Positions 6,242-13,402 are shown, numbered from the stretch's first letter. The stretch: 23,492 nt of DNA from an uncultured Clostridiaceae bacterium (GCA_958402495.1 CATXTS010000017.1:1-23492); one strand, 5' to 3'. Notes: generated by a model not told the origin, from the letters alone. Numbers and translations: made by a program.

Positions 6242-6907
6242 CTATTTTTTTGCAGTTAGTATATTGGTATTTTTTAACAATTCAATTAATTTAAATTTAA
6301 ATTCTACTTGTGGGGAGTCTTCTTTACTAATTAAACTATATTCTTCATCATTTAATTCGTTTCTAATTAGTTCTTTAGATTCCGTAGGAACAATACCAGA
6401 ACTAACATCTACAAAACAAAGAGGAGGAAACATAACACACCACCAATTTTGGCCTTTAGCTTCACCAATTTTAACCCTTAAAGCATCATATTCACCGGCA
6501 GGTAAAGAAATATCTCCATATTGTTTGGTTGGAAAATCATAATTACCGATTTCTACCGTAACACCATAATGGTAACCTTGTTTTTCAATAGTTTCTTTAG
6601 CTATACGTGAAAAATCATCTTGATGTTCTTTAGCAATGACAATGGCTTCTTCTTTAGAAGGTGCGTCTTTCGCAATAGTATTCATATAAGAAAGCAATTC
6701 ATCACGAACAATATATTTTAAAGATTGATCTTCTTTAGAATCGCTATTAGCAATAACATGCAACCTAAAAACACTATCTTCAATATCGCTAGAAACTGCA
6801 TTTACGTAAGAAATAGCAGAAATCGCTATATAAAAAAATAATAAAATTAGGATAATTAAGGAATTTTTTACTCTTTTCGAGCATATAATAGATAGTAAAG
6901 TTTTCAT
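6242..6907 (-). CDS. spoIIR: Stage II sporulation protein R (SpoIIR)
   Basis: Signal protein made in the forespore and exported to the intermembrane space, where it triggers SpoIIGA to cleave pro-sigma-E in the mother cell. The 221 residues begin with a basic stretch and a membrane segment at about 15-35, followed by the family hallmark FRLHVIANSDS (47-57) and SLKYIVRDE (62-70). Further conserved parts are the GxYDFPTKxYGDISLPAGEYDALRV region, seen at about 120-145, and NWWCVMFPPLCF at about 153-165. The ATG follows GGGAGG at an ideal distance. In Bacillus the gene is sigma-F dependent; I do not see a convincing sigma-F promoter here. The leader holds three tandem 11-bp repeats (6921-6953), and a Spo0A box lies 132 bp upstream. 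Confidence 0.96.
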   Translation of the reverse strand: MKTLLSIICSKRVKNSLIILILLFFYIAISAISYVNAVSSDIEDSVFRLHVIANSDSKEDQSLKYIVRDELLSYMNTIAKDAPSKEEAIVIAKEHQDDFSRIAKETIEKQGYHYGVTVEIGNYDFPTKQYGDISLPAGEYDALRVKIGEAKGQNWWCVMFPPLCFVDVSSGIVPTESKELIRNELNDEEYSLISKEDSPQVEFKFKLIELLKNTNILTAKK

Positions 6908-6920
6908 ACAAAACCTCCCA

Positions 6921-6953
6921 ATAAAATAGTTATAAAATAGTTATAAAATAGTC
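6921..6953. repeat. Three tandem 11-bp repeats in the spoIIR leader
   Basis: ATAAAATAGTT at 6921-6931 and 6932-6942, then ATAAAATAGTC at 6943-6953 (one change). The period is close to one helical turn. It lies 14 bp upstream of the spoIIR start, directly before its ribosome site on the minus strand. Confidence 0.75.
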
Positions 6954-7038
6954 TTTATTTTAAGTATTTACAATTTACAAAAATATATACTTATTTGGAA
7001 AAAAATTTAACAAAAAGATATGTATGAAACCTTGAAAA

Positions 7039-7045
7039 TGTCGAA
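7039..7045 (+). promoter_or_regulatory. Spo0A box between spoIIR and the MEDS-like gene
   Basis: Full core TGTCGAA within AATGTCGAAAAA. The box lies 30 bp upstream of the -35 element of the gene at 7140 and 132 bp upstream of the spoIIR ATG. It may activate the rightward promoter or influence spoIIR; a chance occurrence in AT-rich DNA is possible. Confidence 0.5.
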
Positions 7046-7074
7046 AAATAAAGGAAAATTTATTTGTAATATGA

Positions 7075-7103
7075 TTGACATATATAAAAATAAATGGTAA
7101 AAT
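7075..7103 (+). promoter_or_regulatory. Sigma-A promoter of the MEDS-like gene
   Basis: Perfect -35 TTGACA (7075-7080), 17-bp spacer, -10 TAAAAT (7098-7103). Predicted start near 7110, giving a leader of about 30 nt before the ATG at 7140. Confidence 0.8.
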
Positions 7104-7139
7104 TTTCCAATAAGAAGAAAACGTTTAGGGGGCTAAAAA

Positions 7140-7679
7140 ATGAGTGTTCAAAAGAAAAGTGTTACAAAATTCTGTAGTTTTTATGTAAGTGATTGGCATA
7201 TGGTAACGATGTTACTTCCCTATGTCAATAAGGAAATTAATGAACAAACCAAAATAGTCACATTCTTAGAAAAAGATATTCAAAAGAATATAGAAACATT
7301 AGTACAAAAATTGAATTTAAAAAATAGAGAAAAAGTTTTAAAATTAAATTGGACAAGTACCAATACTAATAAATATACAAATGTTAGCAAAAGCATAGAA
7401 AAGTGTAAAGAAGAAAATTTATTAATTATTGTAAATGGTAGTAAAACATATATTGATAAAGCAAATCAGAATATAGAGCATTATTTACAAAAGAATCAAA
7501 AACAAATAGAAAACATGCACAAAACAATTAAGATTGTGAATTGCTATGAAGTATTAGAGTTTAATGGTAGCATAGAAGAAATTTTAAATACACATGATAA
7601 AATTCTAAATACTTCTGGTGAGAAAGAAATCACAGAAGTGTTTGAAGGATTCGAAAGAAAGGAAGAAAGAATTAGTTAA
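7140..7679 (+). CDS. Uncharacterised soluble protein, possible MEDS/DcmR-like domain
   Basis: 179 residues, no membrane segment or signal peptide, strong ribosome site AGGGGG (7127-7132) and its own promoter and terminator, so a single-gene transcript. I do not recognise a named family with certainty. The start (CSFYVSDWHMVTMLLPYVN, 12-30, then TKIVTFLE) resembles the opening strand-helix of MEDS/DcmR sensory domains (FY-x-n-L-x2-LxPF, then a hydrophobic strand). The C-terminal part (KIVNCYEVLEF, 131-141, then EEILNTHDKIL) resembles their last strand and the RTHPxVI motif. These domains resemble RecA-like folds but are thought to sense ligands; I see no Walker A here. The middle part is lysine-rich and charged. 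A Spo0A box upstream and spoIIR next door hint at a sporulation-phase role, which is inference only. Confidence 0.75.
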   Translation: MSVQKKSVTKFCSFYVSDWHMVTMLLPYVNKEINEQTKIVTFLEKDIQKNIETLVQKLNLKNREKVLKLNWTSTNTNKYTNVSKSIEKCKEENLLIIVNGSKTYIDKANQNIEHYLQKNQKQIENMHKTIKIVNCYEVLEFNGSIEEILNTHDKILNTSGEKEITEVFEGFERKEERIS

Positions 7680-7694
7680 AATAGTACATATAGG

Positions 7695-7722
7695 CAAGTG
7701 TAATCATTTACACTTGTTTTTT
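7695..7722 (+). terminator. Terminator of the MEDS-like gene
   Basis: Stem CAAGTGTAA (7695-7703) with TTACACTTG (7708-7716), 4-nt loop, then six Ts (7717-7722). It begins 15 nt after the stop codon. Confidence 0.9.
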
Positions 7723-7778
7723 CTTATAAATAAAATGAAACTCTTTACTATTAGAAAAAAGGAATAAAAAAATAAAAT

Positions 7779-7807
7779 TTGACGAAAAATAAATAATGCG
7801 ATATGAT
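7779..7807 (+). promoter_or_regulatory. Promoter of the UDP-sugar operon, overlapped by a Spo0A-like box
   Basis: -35 TTGACG (7779-7784), 17-bp spacer, -10 TATGAT (7802-7807). The -35 is part of TTTGACGAAAAA, which contains TGACGAA, a match to the degenerate Spo0A core TGNCGAA. The AGGA-type ribosome site AGAAAGGA precedes the ATG at 7839. Confidence 0.7.
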
Positions 7808-7838
7808 AATCGAACAATAAATAAGAAAGGAAAAAAAT

Positions 7839-9089
7839 ATGGAAGAAAAAATTCAAGTAGTAAAAGAAATGTTAAAAAAATATGGACAAGAACAATTGCT
7901 AGATAGTTATGAGCATATGGAGCAAAAACAACAAGAGAATTTATTAAATGAAATTTTGACCATTGACTTTTCACAAATTGAAAAATTATATGAGCAAACT
8001 ACAAAACAGGAGATAGAAAAGGTAGATAAAATAGAACCTATTTCTTATATAGAAAAAGATAAAATGACAGTAGAAGAGAGAAAACGTTATGAAGAAATAG
8101 GTGTAAATTTGATTAAACAGGGAAAGTATGCAGTGGTAACTATGGCAGGAGGACAAGGAACTAGATTAGGGCATAATGGACCAAAGGGAACCTATGATTT
8201 GGGACTAGCTTCGCATAAAAGTATATTCCAAATATTGTGCGAGACATTAAAGGAAACACAAACAAAATATGGTGTATTTGTACCTTGGTATATTATGACG
8301 AGTAAGCAGAACCATGAAGATACAGTAGCTTTTTTCGAGAAAAATCAATATTTTGGTTATCCAAAAGAAGATGTTGTATTTTTTAAACAAGGAGAACTAC
8401 CAGTTGTTAATGAAGAAGGAAAATTATTATTAGATAAAGATGGGCATATTAATGAAGCTGCAGATGGACATGGTGGTATATTTGTGTCTATGAGAAAAAA
8501 TGCCATAATTTATGATATGAAAACTAGAGGAATTGAGTGGGCTTTCATTGGTGGTGTAGATAATGTATTAGTTAAAATGGTAGACCCTATTTTTGTAGGA
8601 CTTTGTATAGATAAAAAAGTGCTAGCAGGTGGTAAAAGTGTAGTAAAAGCTTGTCCAGAAGAACATGTTGGTGTTTTTTGCAAAAGAAATGGAAAACCTA
8701 GTGTGATTGAATATACAGAAATATCTAAAGAAATGGCTGAAGAAAAAAGTGAGAATGGAGACTTGAAATATGGAGAATCCCATATTTTATGCAATATTTT
8801 TAATATAGAAGCTATAGAAGAAATTAGTAAAGATAAGCTTCCTTATCATAGTGCACATAAGAAAATAGAATATCAAGATAAAGATGGACAAGTAATAAAG
8901 CCAGAAAAGCCAAATGCCTATAAGTTTGAAGCATTTCTATTCGATGCATTTGAGAGTTTAGAGGATATGGCTATTATGAGGGTAAAAAGAGAAGAAGAAT
9001 TTGCACCTGTAAAAAATGCAGAAGGTGTGGATAGTCCAGAAACAGCAAGGCAATTATATAAAAACTTTTATGGGATTGTAGAGGAGTAA
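7839..9089 (+). CDS. UDP-sugar pyrophosphorylase, eukaryotic UAP1-like (UDPGP family)
   Basis: Nucleotidyltransferase that forms UDP-GlcNAc, UDP-GalNAc or UDP-glucose from UTP and the sugar 1-phosphate. The 416-residue sequence follows human UAP1 rather than bacterial GlmU or GalU: MAGGQGTRLG (102-111) with the following PKG lysine at 116, the segment GGVDNVLVKMVDP, VGVFCKRNG followed by VIEYTEIS, the HKKIEYQDKDG...KPNAYKFE stretch with the FLFDAF helix, and EFAPVKNAEGVDSPETAR near the C-terminus. A charged helical region precedes the catalytic core (1-95). It is followed after 20 nt by a hexose phosphomutase, which would supply the sugar 1-phosphate. The preferred sugar (GlcNAc-1-P or glucose-1-P) cannot be read from the sequence. 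It has its own promoter. Confidence 0.88.
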   Translation: MEEKIQVVKEMLKKYGQEQLLDSYEHMEQKQQENLLNEILTIDFSQIEKLYEQTTKQEIEKVDKIEPISYIEKDKMTVEERKRYEEIGVNLIKQGKYAVVTMAGGQGTRLGHNGPKGTYDLGLASHKSIFQILCETLKETQTKYGVFVPWYIMTSKQNHEDTVAFFEKNQYFGYPKEDVVFFKQGELPVVNEEGKLLLDKDGHINEAADGHGGIFVSMRKNAIIYDMKTRGIEWAFIGGVDNVLVKMVDPIFVGLCIDKKVLAGGKSVVKACPEEHVGVFCKRNGKPSVIEYTEISKEMAEEKSENGDLKYGESHILCNIFNIEAIEEISKDKLPYHSAHKKIEYQDKDGQVIKPEKPNAYKFEAFLFDAFESLEDMAIMRVKREEEFAPVKNAEGVDSPETARQLYKNFYGIVEE

Positions 9090-9109
9090 ACACAAATAAG
9101 GAGGAAACA

Positions 9110-10825
9110 ATGGAACCATTCATGAAAAATTATAGAGAATGGCTAGAAAATCCATTCTTTGATGAACAAACAAAACAAGAGTTGAGACAAATAGAGCATA
9201 ATGAAGAGGAAATAAAAGAGAGATTTTATAAAAATTTAGAGTTTGGAACAGCAGGATTAAGAGGAATAATAGGTGCTGGTACCAATAGAATGAATCGATA
9301 TACTGTAGGAAAAGCATCACAAGGCTTAGCTAATTTTATAAAAAAAGAGCATGGACAAGCAAAAGGAGTTGTGATTAGTTATGATTCTAGACATATGTCT
9401 AAAGAATTTAGTGAAATTGCAGCCCTATGTTTTGCGGCAAATGGTATAAAATCTTATGTGTTTGAAAGTCTTAGACCAGTTCCAGAATTGTCTTATGCCG
9501 TAAGAAAGTTGGGTTGTATAGCAGGTGTTATGATAACAGCTAGTCATAATCCAGCAAATTATAATGGATATAAAGTATATTGGGAAGACGGTGCACAAAT
9601 TACAGCTCCAAAGGATAAAAGTATTATTGAACAAGTAAATGCGATAGAAGATTATACAATCATAAAAACAATGCCTAAAGAAAAAGCTATTAAGGAAAAT
9701 TTATATACCGTTATAGGAAAAGAAATAGACGATACTTATATGGCAGAATTGAAAAAGCAAAGTTTAAATCCAGAAATAATAGAGAAACAAAAAGATATGT
9801 GTATTGTCTATACACCATTACATGGGGCAGGAAATAAACCTGTTCAGAGAATTTTAAAAGAAATTAGTTTTACCAATGTCCAAATAGTAAAAGAACAAGA
9901 AGAACCAGATGGCGATTTCCCTACGGTTAATTATCCAAATCCAGAAGATAAAAAAGCTTTTGCATTAGCGTTACAATTAGCTAAAGAAAAAAATGCGGAA
10001 ATAGTGTTAGCCACTGACCCAGATGCCGATAGGTTAGGCGTTTATGCAAGAGATACAAAAACCGGTGAATACAAAGCATTTACAGGAAATATGTCTGCTT
10101 TATTAATTGCAGAATATATTTTATCACAAAGAAAACAAAAACAAAGTCTACCAAAAAATGGAGCCATTATTAAAAGTATTGTATCTTCTACTATGGCTAA
10201 TGAAATTACTAAAGCATATGGTGTAACTTTATTTGAAGTCCTAACAGGATTTAAATATATTGGAGAGAAAATTAAAGAATTCGAAGAAAAACAAAATTAT
10301 ACGTTTCTATTTGGATATGAAGAAAGTTATGGTTGCCTAGCAGGGACACATGCTAGGGATAAAGATGCCGTCGTTGCCGTTATGTTATTATGCGAAGCGG
10401 CTGCATATTATAAAGAACAAGGAAAGACTTTGTGGGACCAAATGATTTGCTTATATGAAAAATATGGTTATTATAAAGAAGATATTATGCAAGTTACATT
10501 AGAAGGTATAGATGGCGCAGAAAAAATACAACAAATTTTAAAATCTCTAAGGGAGAATCCACCAAAACAATTAGGGCATTATGCGGTTGAAAAAATTAGA
10601 GATTATGAAAAAAATACAATTTTAGACTGTCATTTGGGTAGTATAGTAGAAACGGGATTGCCAAAGTCAAATGTGTTATATTATGAATTAGAAAATAATG
10701 CTTGGTGTTGTGTAAGACCATCAGGGACAGAACCAAAAATTAAATACTATATAGGGGTAAAAGGAACTTCCATGCAAGATGCAGAAGAAAAAATAGAAGA
10801 AATAAAGAAGAGTTTAAAACCTTAA
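9110..10825 (+). CDS. Phosphohexomutase (phosphoglucomutase/phosphomannomutase, PgcA type)
   Basis: Alpha-D-phosphohexomutase that interconverts hexose 6-phosphate and 1-phosphate in the cytosol. The 571-residue protein has the four family loops in order: catalytic phosphoserine loop TASHNP with S145, metal loop DPDADR (303-308), sugar-binding loop GYEESYG (402-408) and phosphate-binding loop RPSGTEPK (536-543). Length and the GTAGLRG start (46-52) match the PgcA/PGM2 subgroup of Firmicutes rather than GlmM (about 450). A strong AGGAGG precedes the ATG. Together with the upstream pyrophosphorylase it forms a two-step route from hexose 6-phosphate to UDP-sugar. Substrate is probably glucose 6-phosphate, with mannose 6-phosphate as an alternative. 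A strong terminator follows. Confidence 0.93.
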   Translation: MEPFMKNYREWLENPFFDEQTKQELRQIEHNEEEIKERFYKNLEFGTAGLRGIIGAGTNRMNRYTVGKASQGLANFIKKEHGQAKGVVISYDSRHMSKEFSEIAALCFAANGIKSYVFESLRPVPELSYAVRKLGCIAGVMITASHNPANYNGYKVYWEDGAQITAPKDKSIIEQVNAIEDYTIIKTMPKEKAIKENLYTVIGKEIDDTYMAELKKQSLNPEIIEKQKDMCIVYTPLHGAGNKPVQRILKEISFTNVQIVKEQEEPDGDFPTVNYPNPEDKKAFALALQLAKEKNAEIVLATDPDADRLGVYARDTKTGEYKAFTGNMSALLIAEYILSQRKQKQSLPKNGAIIKSIVSSTMANEITKAYGVTLFEVLTGFKYIGEKIKEFEEKQNYTFLFGYEESYGCLAGTHARDKDAVVAVMLLCEAAAYYKEQGKTLWDQMICLYEKYGYYKEDIMQVTLEGIDGAEKIQQILKSLRENPPKQLGHYAVEKIRDYEKNTILDCHLGSIVETGLPKSNVLYYELENNAWCCVRPSGTEPKIKYYIGVKGTSMQDAEEKIEEIKKSLKP

Positions 10826-10828
10826 AAA

Positions 10829-10867
10829 GAATAAAGACAATTACATTTGAGGTAATTGTCTTTATTC
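10829..10867. terminator. Bidirectional terminator between the phosphomutase and TtcA-like genes
   Basis: Perfect 16-bp stem GAATAAAGACAATTAC (10829-10844) with its complement (10852-10867) and a 7-nt loop. Its right arm contains the last codons and stop of the minus-strand TtcA-like gene, so that hairpin starts within the coding sequence. Confidence 0.85.
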
Positions 10868-11572
10868 ATGCCATCCTTTTATATGATTTCTTTTAATCAC
10901 ACCAATTAAGTTTGCCCTGACCATAGGGATATCGGTGCTAAGTTTATAAAGCAAATCTTTCATATATTCTCTTTTAGAAATGCCGTCCATAGGACAATTT
11001 TTCTTCATAACGGTAATATTTTCTCGTTTTACAAATTTTTTAATCTCTTTTTCTGGTGTATAAATAAGGGGTCTAATAACGGTAATTCTAGAACGGTCCA
11101 TATAAGTAGAAGGACCAAAAGTAGAAAAAGCGCCAGTTAAAAATAAATTCATCATAAAGGTTTCAAGCACATCATCTTCATTATGACCAAGTGCAATTTT
11201 ATTACAACCTTCTCGAATAGCAACGGAATTTAAAATACCTCTACGGATATTTGCACATAGAGAGCAAGGTCTTTTTTCTTTACGAATATCAAAAACAATT
11301 TCCTTAATATTACTATTTTCAACAATAAGAGGAACGTCAATTTCATCACAAGTTTTCTGTAGAAAAGAGACGTCAAAGAAAGAAAAGCCGGGATTAACAC
11401 TAACAGCAACCATATCAAATGTTTTGTTATAGAAACGTTGTAATTGCTTTAATCCCATTAGCATAGTAATAGAATCTTTTCCACCAGATAAACAAACGGC
11501 AATTTTATCTCCATCTTCAATCATATCATAATCTTTTATAGCTTTGCGCATGTAGCTTAAAATTCTTTGCAT
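10862..11572 (-). CDS. TtcA-family tRNA 2-thiocytidine synthase-like protein
   Basis: ATP-dependent tRNA sulfurtransferase of the TtcA/TilS PP-loop superfamily, probably modifying a cytidine (C32 in known TtcA) using an iron-sulfur cluster. The start is set at the ATG at 11572 because AAGGAGG lies 5 nt upstream; this gives 236 residues. The PP-loop SGGKDS is at 29-34. C103 and C106 in RPCSLCANIRRG match the TtcA cluster cysteines, and a third cysteine, C193 in KNCPMDG, fits the cluster ligand. GHNEDDVLET (129-138) is the second conserved motif. TilS is excluded by the cysteines and the short length. It is transcribed away from the tRNA cluster. The exact tRNA position modified is not readable from the sequence. 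Confidence 0.9.
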   Translation of the reverse strand: MQRILSYMRKAIKDYDMIEDGDKIAVCLSGGKDSITMLMGLKQLQRFYNKTFDMVAVSVNPGFSFFDVSFLQKTCDEIDVPLIVENSNIKEIVFDIRKEKRPCSLCANIRRGILNSVAIREGCNKIALGHNEDDVLETFMMNLFLTGAFSTFGPSTYMDRSRITVIRPLIYTPEKEIKKFVKRENITVMKKNCPMDGISKREYMKDLLYKLSTDIPMVRANLIGVIKRNHIKGWHE

Positions 11573-11682
11573 AATTTCCTCCTTACTTTTGTAGCAATAG
11601 TATAGCATAAAAAGAGAAAAAAGAAAATACAGAATCAGTAAGCAAAATAAAAAGAAAACAGATAAAGGATAAAAATCCTCTG

Positions 11683-11711
11683 TTGCAAAATGAAAAATAC
11701 TGTGATAAAAT
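11683..11711 (+). promoter_or_regulatory. Promoter of the tRNA-Arg/tadA transcript
   Basis: -35 TTGCAA (11683-11688), 17-bp spacer, -10 TAAAAT (11706-11711). Predicted start near 11718, about 15 nt before the mature tRNA-Arg 5' end. No terminator is seen until well after tadA, so tadA and tRNA-Ser are likely on the same primary transcript. Confidence 0.7.
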
Positions 11712-11732
11712 AAAAAAGCTATCAGAGAAAAT

Positions 11733-11809
11733 GTGCCAGTAGCTCAGTAGGATAGAGCGACAGTTTCCTAAACTGCAGGTCGGGGGTTCGATTCCCTTCT
11801 GGCACACCA
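11733..11809 (+). tRNA. tRNA-Arg(CCT)
   Basis: 77-nt cloverleaf: acceptor GTGCCAG (11733-11739) pairs with CTGGCAC, encoded CCA at 11807-11809, D-arm GCTC/GAGC, anticodon stem with loop TTCCTAA giving anticodon CCT (11767-11769; reads AGG), and T-loop GGTTCGATTC. All arms pair apart from an A-C at the top of the anticodon stem. Confidence 0.96.
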
Positions 11810-11829
11810 ATATTTCAGAAGAGGTGCTT

Positions 11830-12291
11830 ATGGAAAATAAGTATATGAGAGAAGCTTTAAAACAAGCACAAAAAGCATATGAAAAAGAAGAAGTCCCTGT
11901 AGGAGCCATAATTGTAAAAGACGGAAAAGTAATAGCAAGGGCATATAATCAAAAAGAGGAAAAACAAGATACTACACACCATGCAGAAATTTTAGCTATT
12001 CAAAAAGCAAGTAAGAAATTAAAAAGTTGGAGATTAACCGGATGCGAAATGTATGTAACTTTAGAGCCTTGCTCTATGTGTGCAGGTGCTATGATTCAAG
12101 CAAGAATAAAAAAAGTATATATAGGAACTATGGATTACAAAACAGGAGCTTGTGGTAGTGTATATAATCTTTTCAAAGACTATACTTTTAATCATCAAGT
12201 AGAGATAGAAACAGGTATTATGCAAGAAGAATGTGAAGCAATTCTACAAAATTTTTTTAAAATGCTAAGAGAAAAAAAGAAACAAGCATAA
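11830..12291 (+). CDS. tadA: tRNA-specific adenosine deaminase TadA
   Basis: Zinc-dependent deaminase that converts A34 to inosine in tRNA-Arg(ACG), allowing it to read CGN codons. The 153-residue protein has the cytidine-deaminase-fold metal site: HAE at 51-53 (E53 the proton shuttle) and PCSMC with C81 and C84. The tRNA-contacting G-A-C-G segment is also present after the Zn site. The start is the ATG at 11830 after AGAGG; an in-frame GTG two codons upstream is less likely. It lies 20 nt after tRNA-Arg(CCT) and 24 nt before tRNA-Ser(CGA). tadA upstream of SRP RNA and dnaX is the usual Firmicute order, so this is the genuine TadA rather than guanine deaminase. Confidence 0.95.
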   Translation: MENKYMREALKQAQKAYEKEEVPVGAIIVKDGKVIARAYNQKEEKQDTTHHAEILAIQKASKKLKSWRLTGCEMYVTLEPCSMCAGAMIQARIKKVYIGTMDYKTGACGSVYNLFKDYTFNHQVEIETGIMQEECEAILQNFFKMLREKKKQA

Positions 12292-12315
12292 AAGATAAAA
12301 CAAGTACATAAATTA

Positions 12316-12404
12316 GGAGTGATATCGAAGTGGTCATAACGAAGCTGTCTCGAAAACAGTTCGCCAATTTTGGCACGTGGGTTCGAATCCCACTCACTCC
12401 GCCA
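12316..12404 (+). tRNA. tRNA-Ser(CGA)
   Basis: 89-nt class II tRNA: acceptor GGAGTGA (12316-12322) pairs with TCACTCC, discriminator G, encoded CCA (12402-12404). Anticodon loop CTCGAAA gives CGA (12351-12353; reads TCG). A long variable arm follows (CGCCAATTTTGGCACG), as expected for tRNA-Ser, then T-loop GGTTCGAATCC. Confidence 0.96.
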
Positions 12405-12424
12405 ATGATATAGGAGGATGGAAC

Positions 12425-13168
12425 TTGGAAGAAAATCGAAAGAAAGAAATCATTAAAATTGCTATTACCTTATTAGTATTTGTTCTAATTTTTATCGTTG
12501 TGGCTATTATAATGATGAAATACGAAGTAGAAGGCGAAACAAATATGCCGTTTAATCTATCAAAAATAACCATTGTTAGTACAGCAGAAGGAATATCGCA
12601 GGGCGAAGCTACAGAAAAATGGAATTTAGAAGTGATGCAAGATAACGATATTTATTTTACAATAGAAAAAAATGAAAATTATCAAAAAGAAGCCATGATT
12701 CAAAATATAAAAATTGAAAATATACAAATTACTAAGCAACCTCAAGTAGGAAGTATCAGCGTATATATGCCTAATAGTGTAGAAGGTAGAACGTTTCAAA
12801 ATAAAGAAGAATATTTACTTCCAGATAAGAGATTAACTTATAAAGGTGCAGCTAAAACAAATTTGAAAACATTAGAAATTGGTAATCAAGGTGGTATGAT
12901 AGCCATTCGAGTTGCAAATAAAGGAATAGGAAATTATATATCTAATGAAGATGAAGAAATTACCCATGATGGAACTTTAATTCAAAAATTAGGTTATGAT
13001 AAACAAGCTATTACTTTTGAAATCGCTTTTGATTTTATTATAGAACTAAAAGAGAAAAGTTATAAAACAACGATGCAATTGACAATGCCTTGTTCAGACA
13101 TTGTGCAAGAAGGAACTGGTAATCAAGAAGTAATAGATACAAAACAGTTTGTATTTAAAAGAATGTAA
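12425..13168 (+). CDS. Uncharacterised membrane-anchored extracytoplasmic protein
   Basis: No family recognised. The start is set at the TTG at 12425: AGGAGG (12412-12417) lies 7 nt upstream, whereas a longer reading would start inside tRNA-Ser. The 247 residues comprise a short basic N-terminus, one membrane segment at about 11-31, then about 215 residues predicted outside the cell, rich in beta-strand-like alternation (e.g. KITIVSTAEG, GSISVYMPN, TLEIGNQGGMIAIRVAN). There are no catalytic motifs and only one cysteine in the outer part. It ends 16 bp before the SRP RNA promoter, inside the conserved tadA-SRP RNA-dnaX block, and is probably cotranscribed with the tRNAs and tadA. It may be an envelope structural or accessory protein; function unknown. 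Confidence 0.85.
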   Translation: MEENRKKEIIKIAITLLVFVLIFIVVAIIMMKYEVEGETNMPFNLSKITIVSTAEGISQGEATEKWNLEVMQDNDIYFTIEKNENYQKEAMIQNIKIENIQITKQPQVGSISVYMPNSVEGRTFQNKEEYLLPDKRLTYKGAAKTNLKTLEIGNQGGMIAIRVANKGIGNYISNEDEEITHDGTLIQKLGYDKQAITFEIAFDFIIELKEKSYKTTMQLTMPCSDIVQEGTGNQEVIDTKQFVFKRM

Positions 13169-13184
13169 TTTTTTTAGTTAAGTA

Positions 13185-13213
13185 TTGCGAAAAAACAGAT
13201 TTACGTATATAAT
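13185..13213 (+). promoter_or_regulatory. Promoter of the SRP RNA
   Basis: -35 TTGCGA (13185-13190), 17-bp spacer, perfect -10 TATAAT (13208-13213). The predicted start at about 13219-13220 coincides with the 5' end of the folded SRP RNA. Confidence 0.85.
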
Positions 13214-13218
13214 AGAAA

Positions 13219-13367
13219 TGGTATGAGAAACCTATGGTTTCTGTATGGAGGATAATGCAATGTAAGCCTATGAACTTTGTCAGGTCCGGAAGGAAGCAGC
13301 AATAAGTAGTCCCTTATGTGTGCGGTTATCTTCCATAGAGAGACGATAGTGTATAGCTTATACCATT
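13219..13367 (+). ncRNA. ffs: Signal recognition particle RNA (4.5S/scRNA), compact form
   Basis: The universally conserved Ffh-binding domain is present: GTCAGGTCCGGAAGGAAGCAGC occupies 13279-13300 (GGAA tetraloop flanked by the symmetric and asymmetric loops). It is held by arms TATGGAGGATAA (13244-13255) and TTATCTTCCATA (about 13326-13337). The ends GGTAT (13220-13224) and ATACC (13360-13364) close the molecule, and a T-run follows at 13366-13371 as terminator. The 5' part holds an extra hairpin AGAAACC/GGTTTCT. At about 150 nt it is between the roughly 110-nt E. coli type and the roughly 270-nt Bacillus type with a full Alu domain. It sits directly before dnaX, as usual. Confidence 0.92.
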
Positions 13368-13402
13368 TTTTAAAGAAAAAATGAAAAATAGGGGGCGAAA
13401 AA

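Noticed and set aside
6207..6542. 111-codon plus-strand frame opposite spoIIR
   Set aside because: Starts within the spoIIR terminator region and runs antisense to conserved spoIIR codons; no independent support.
12377..12424. Extension of the anchored unknown protein upstream to an ATG in tRNA-Ser
   Set aside because: It would begin inside the mature tRNA; the TTG at 12425 has a perfect AGGAGG 7 nt upstream.
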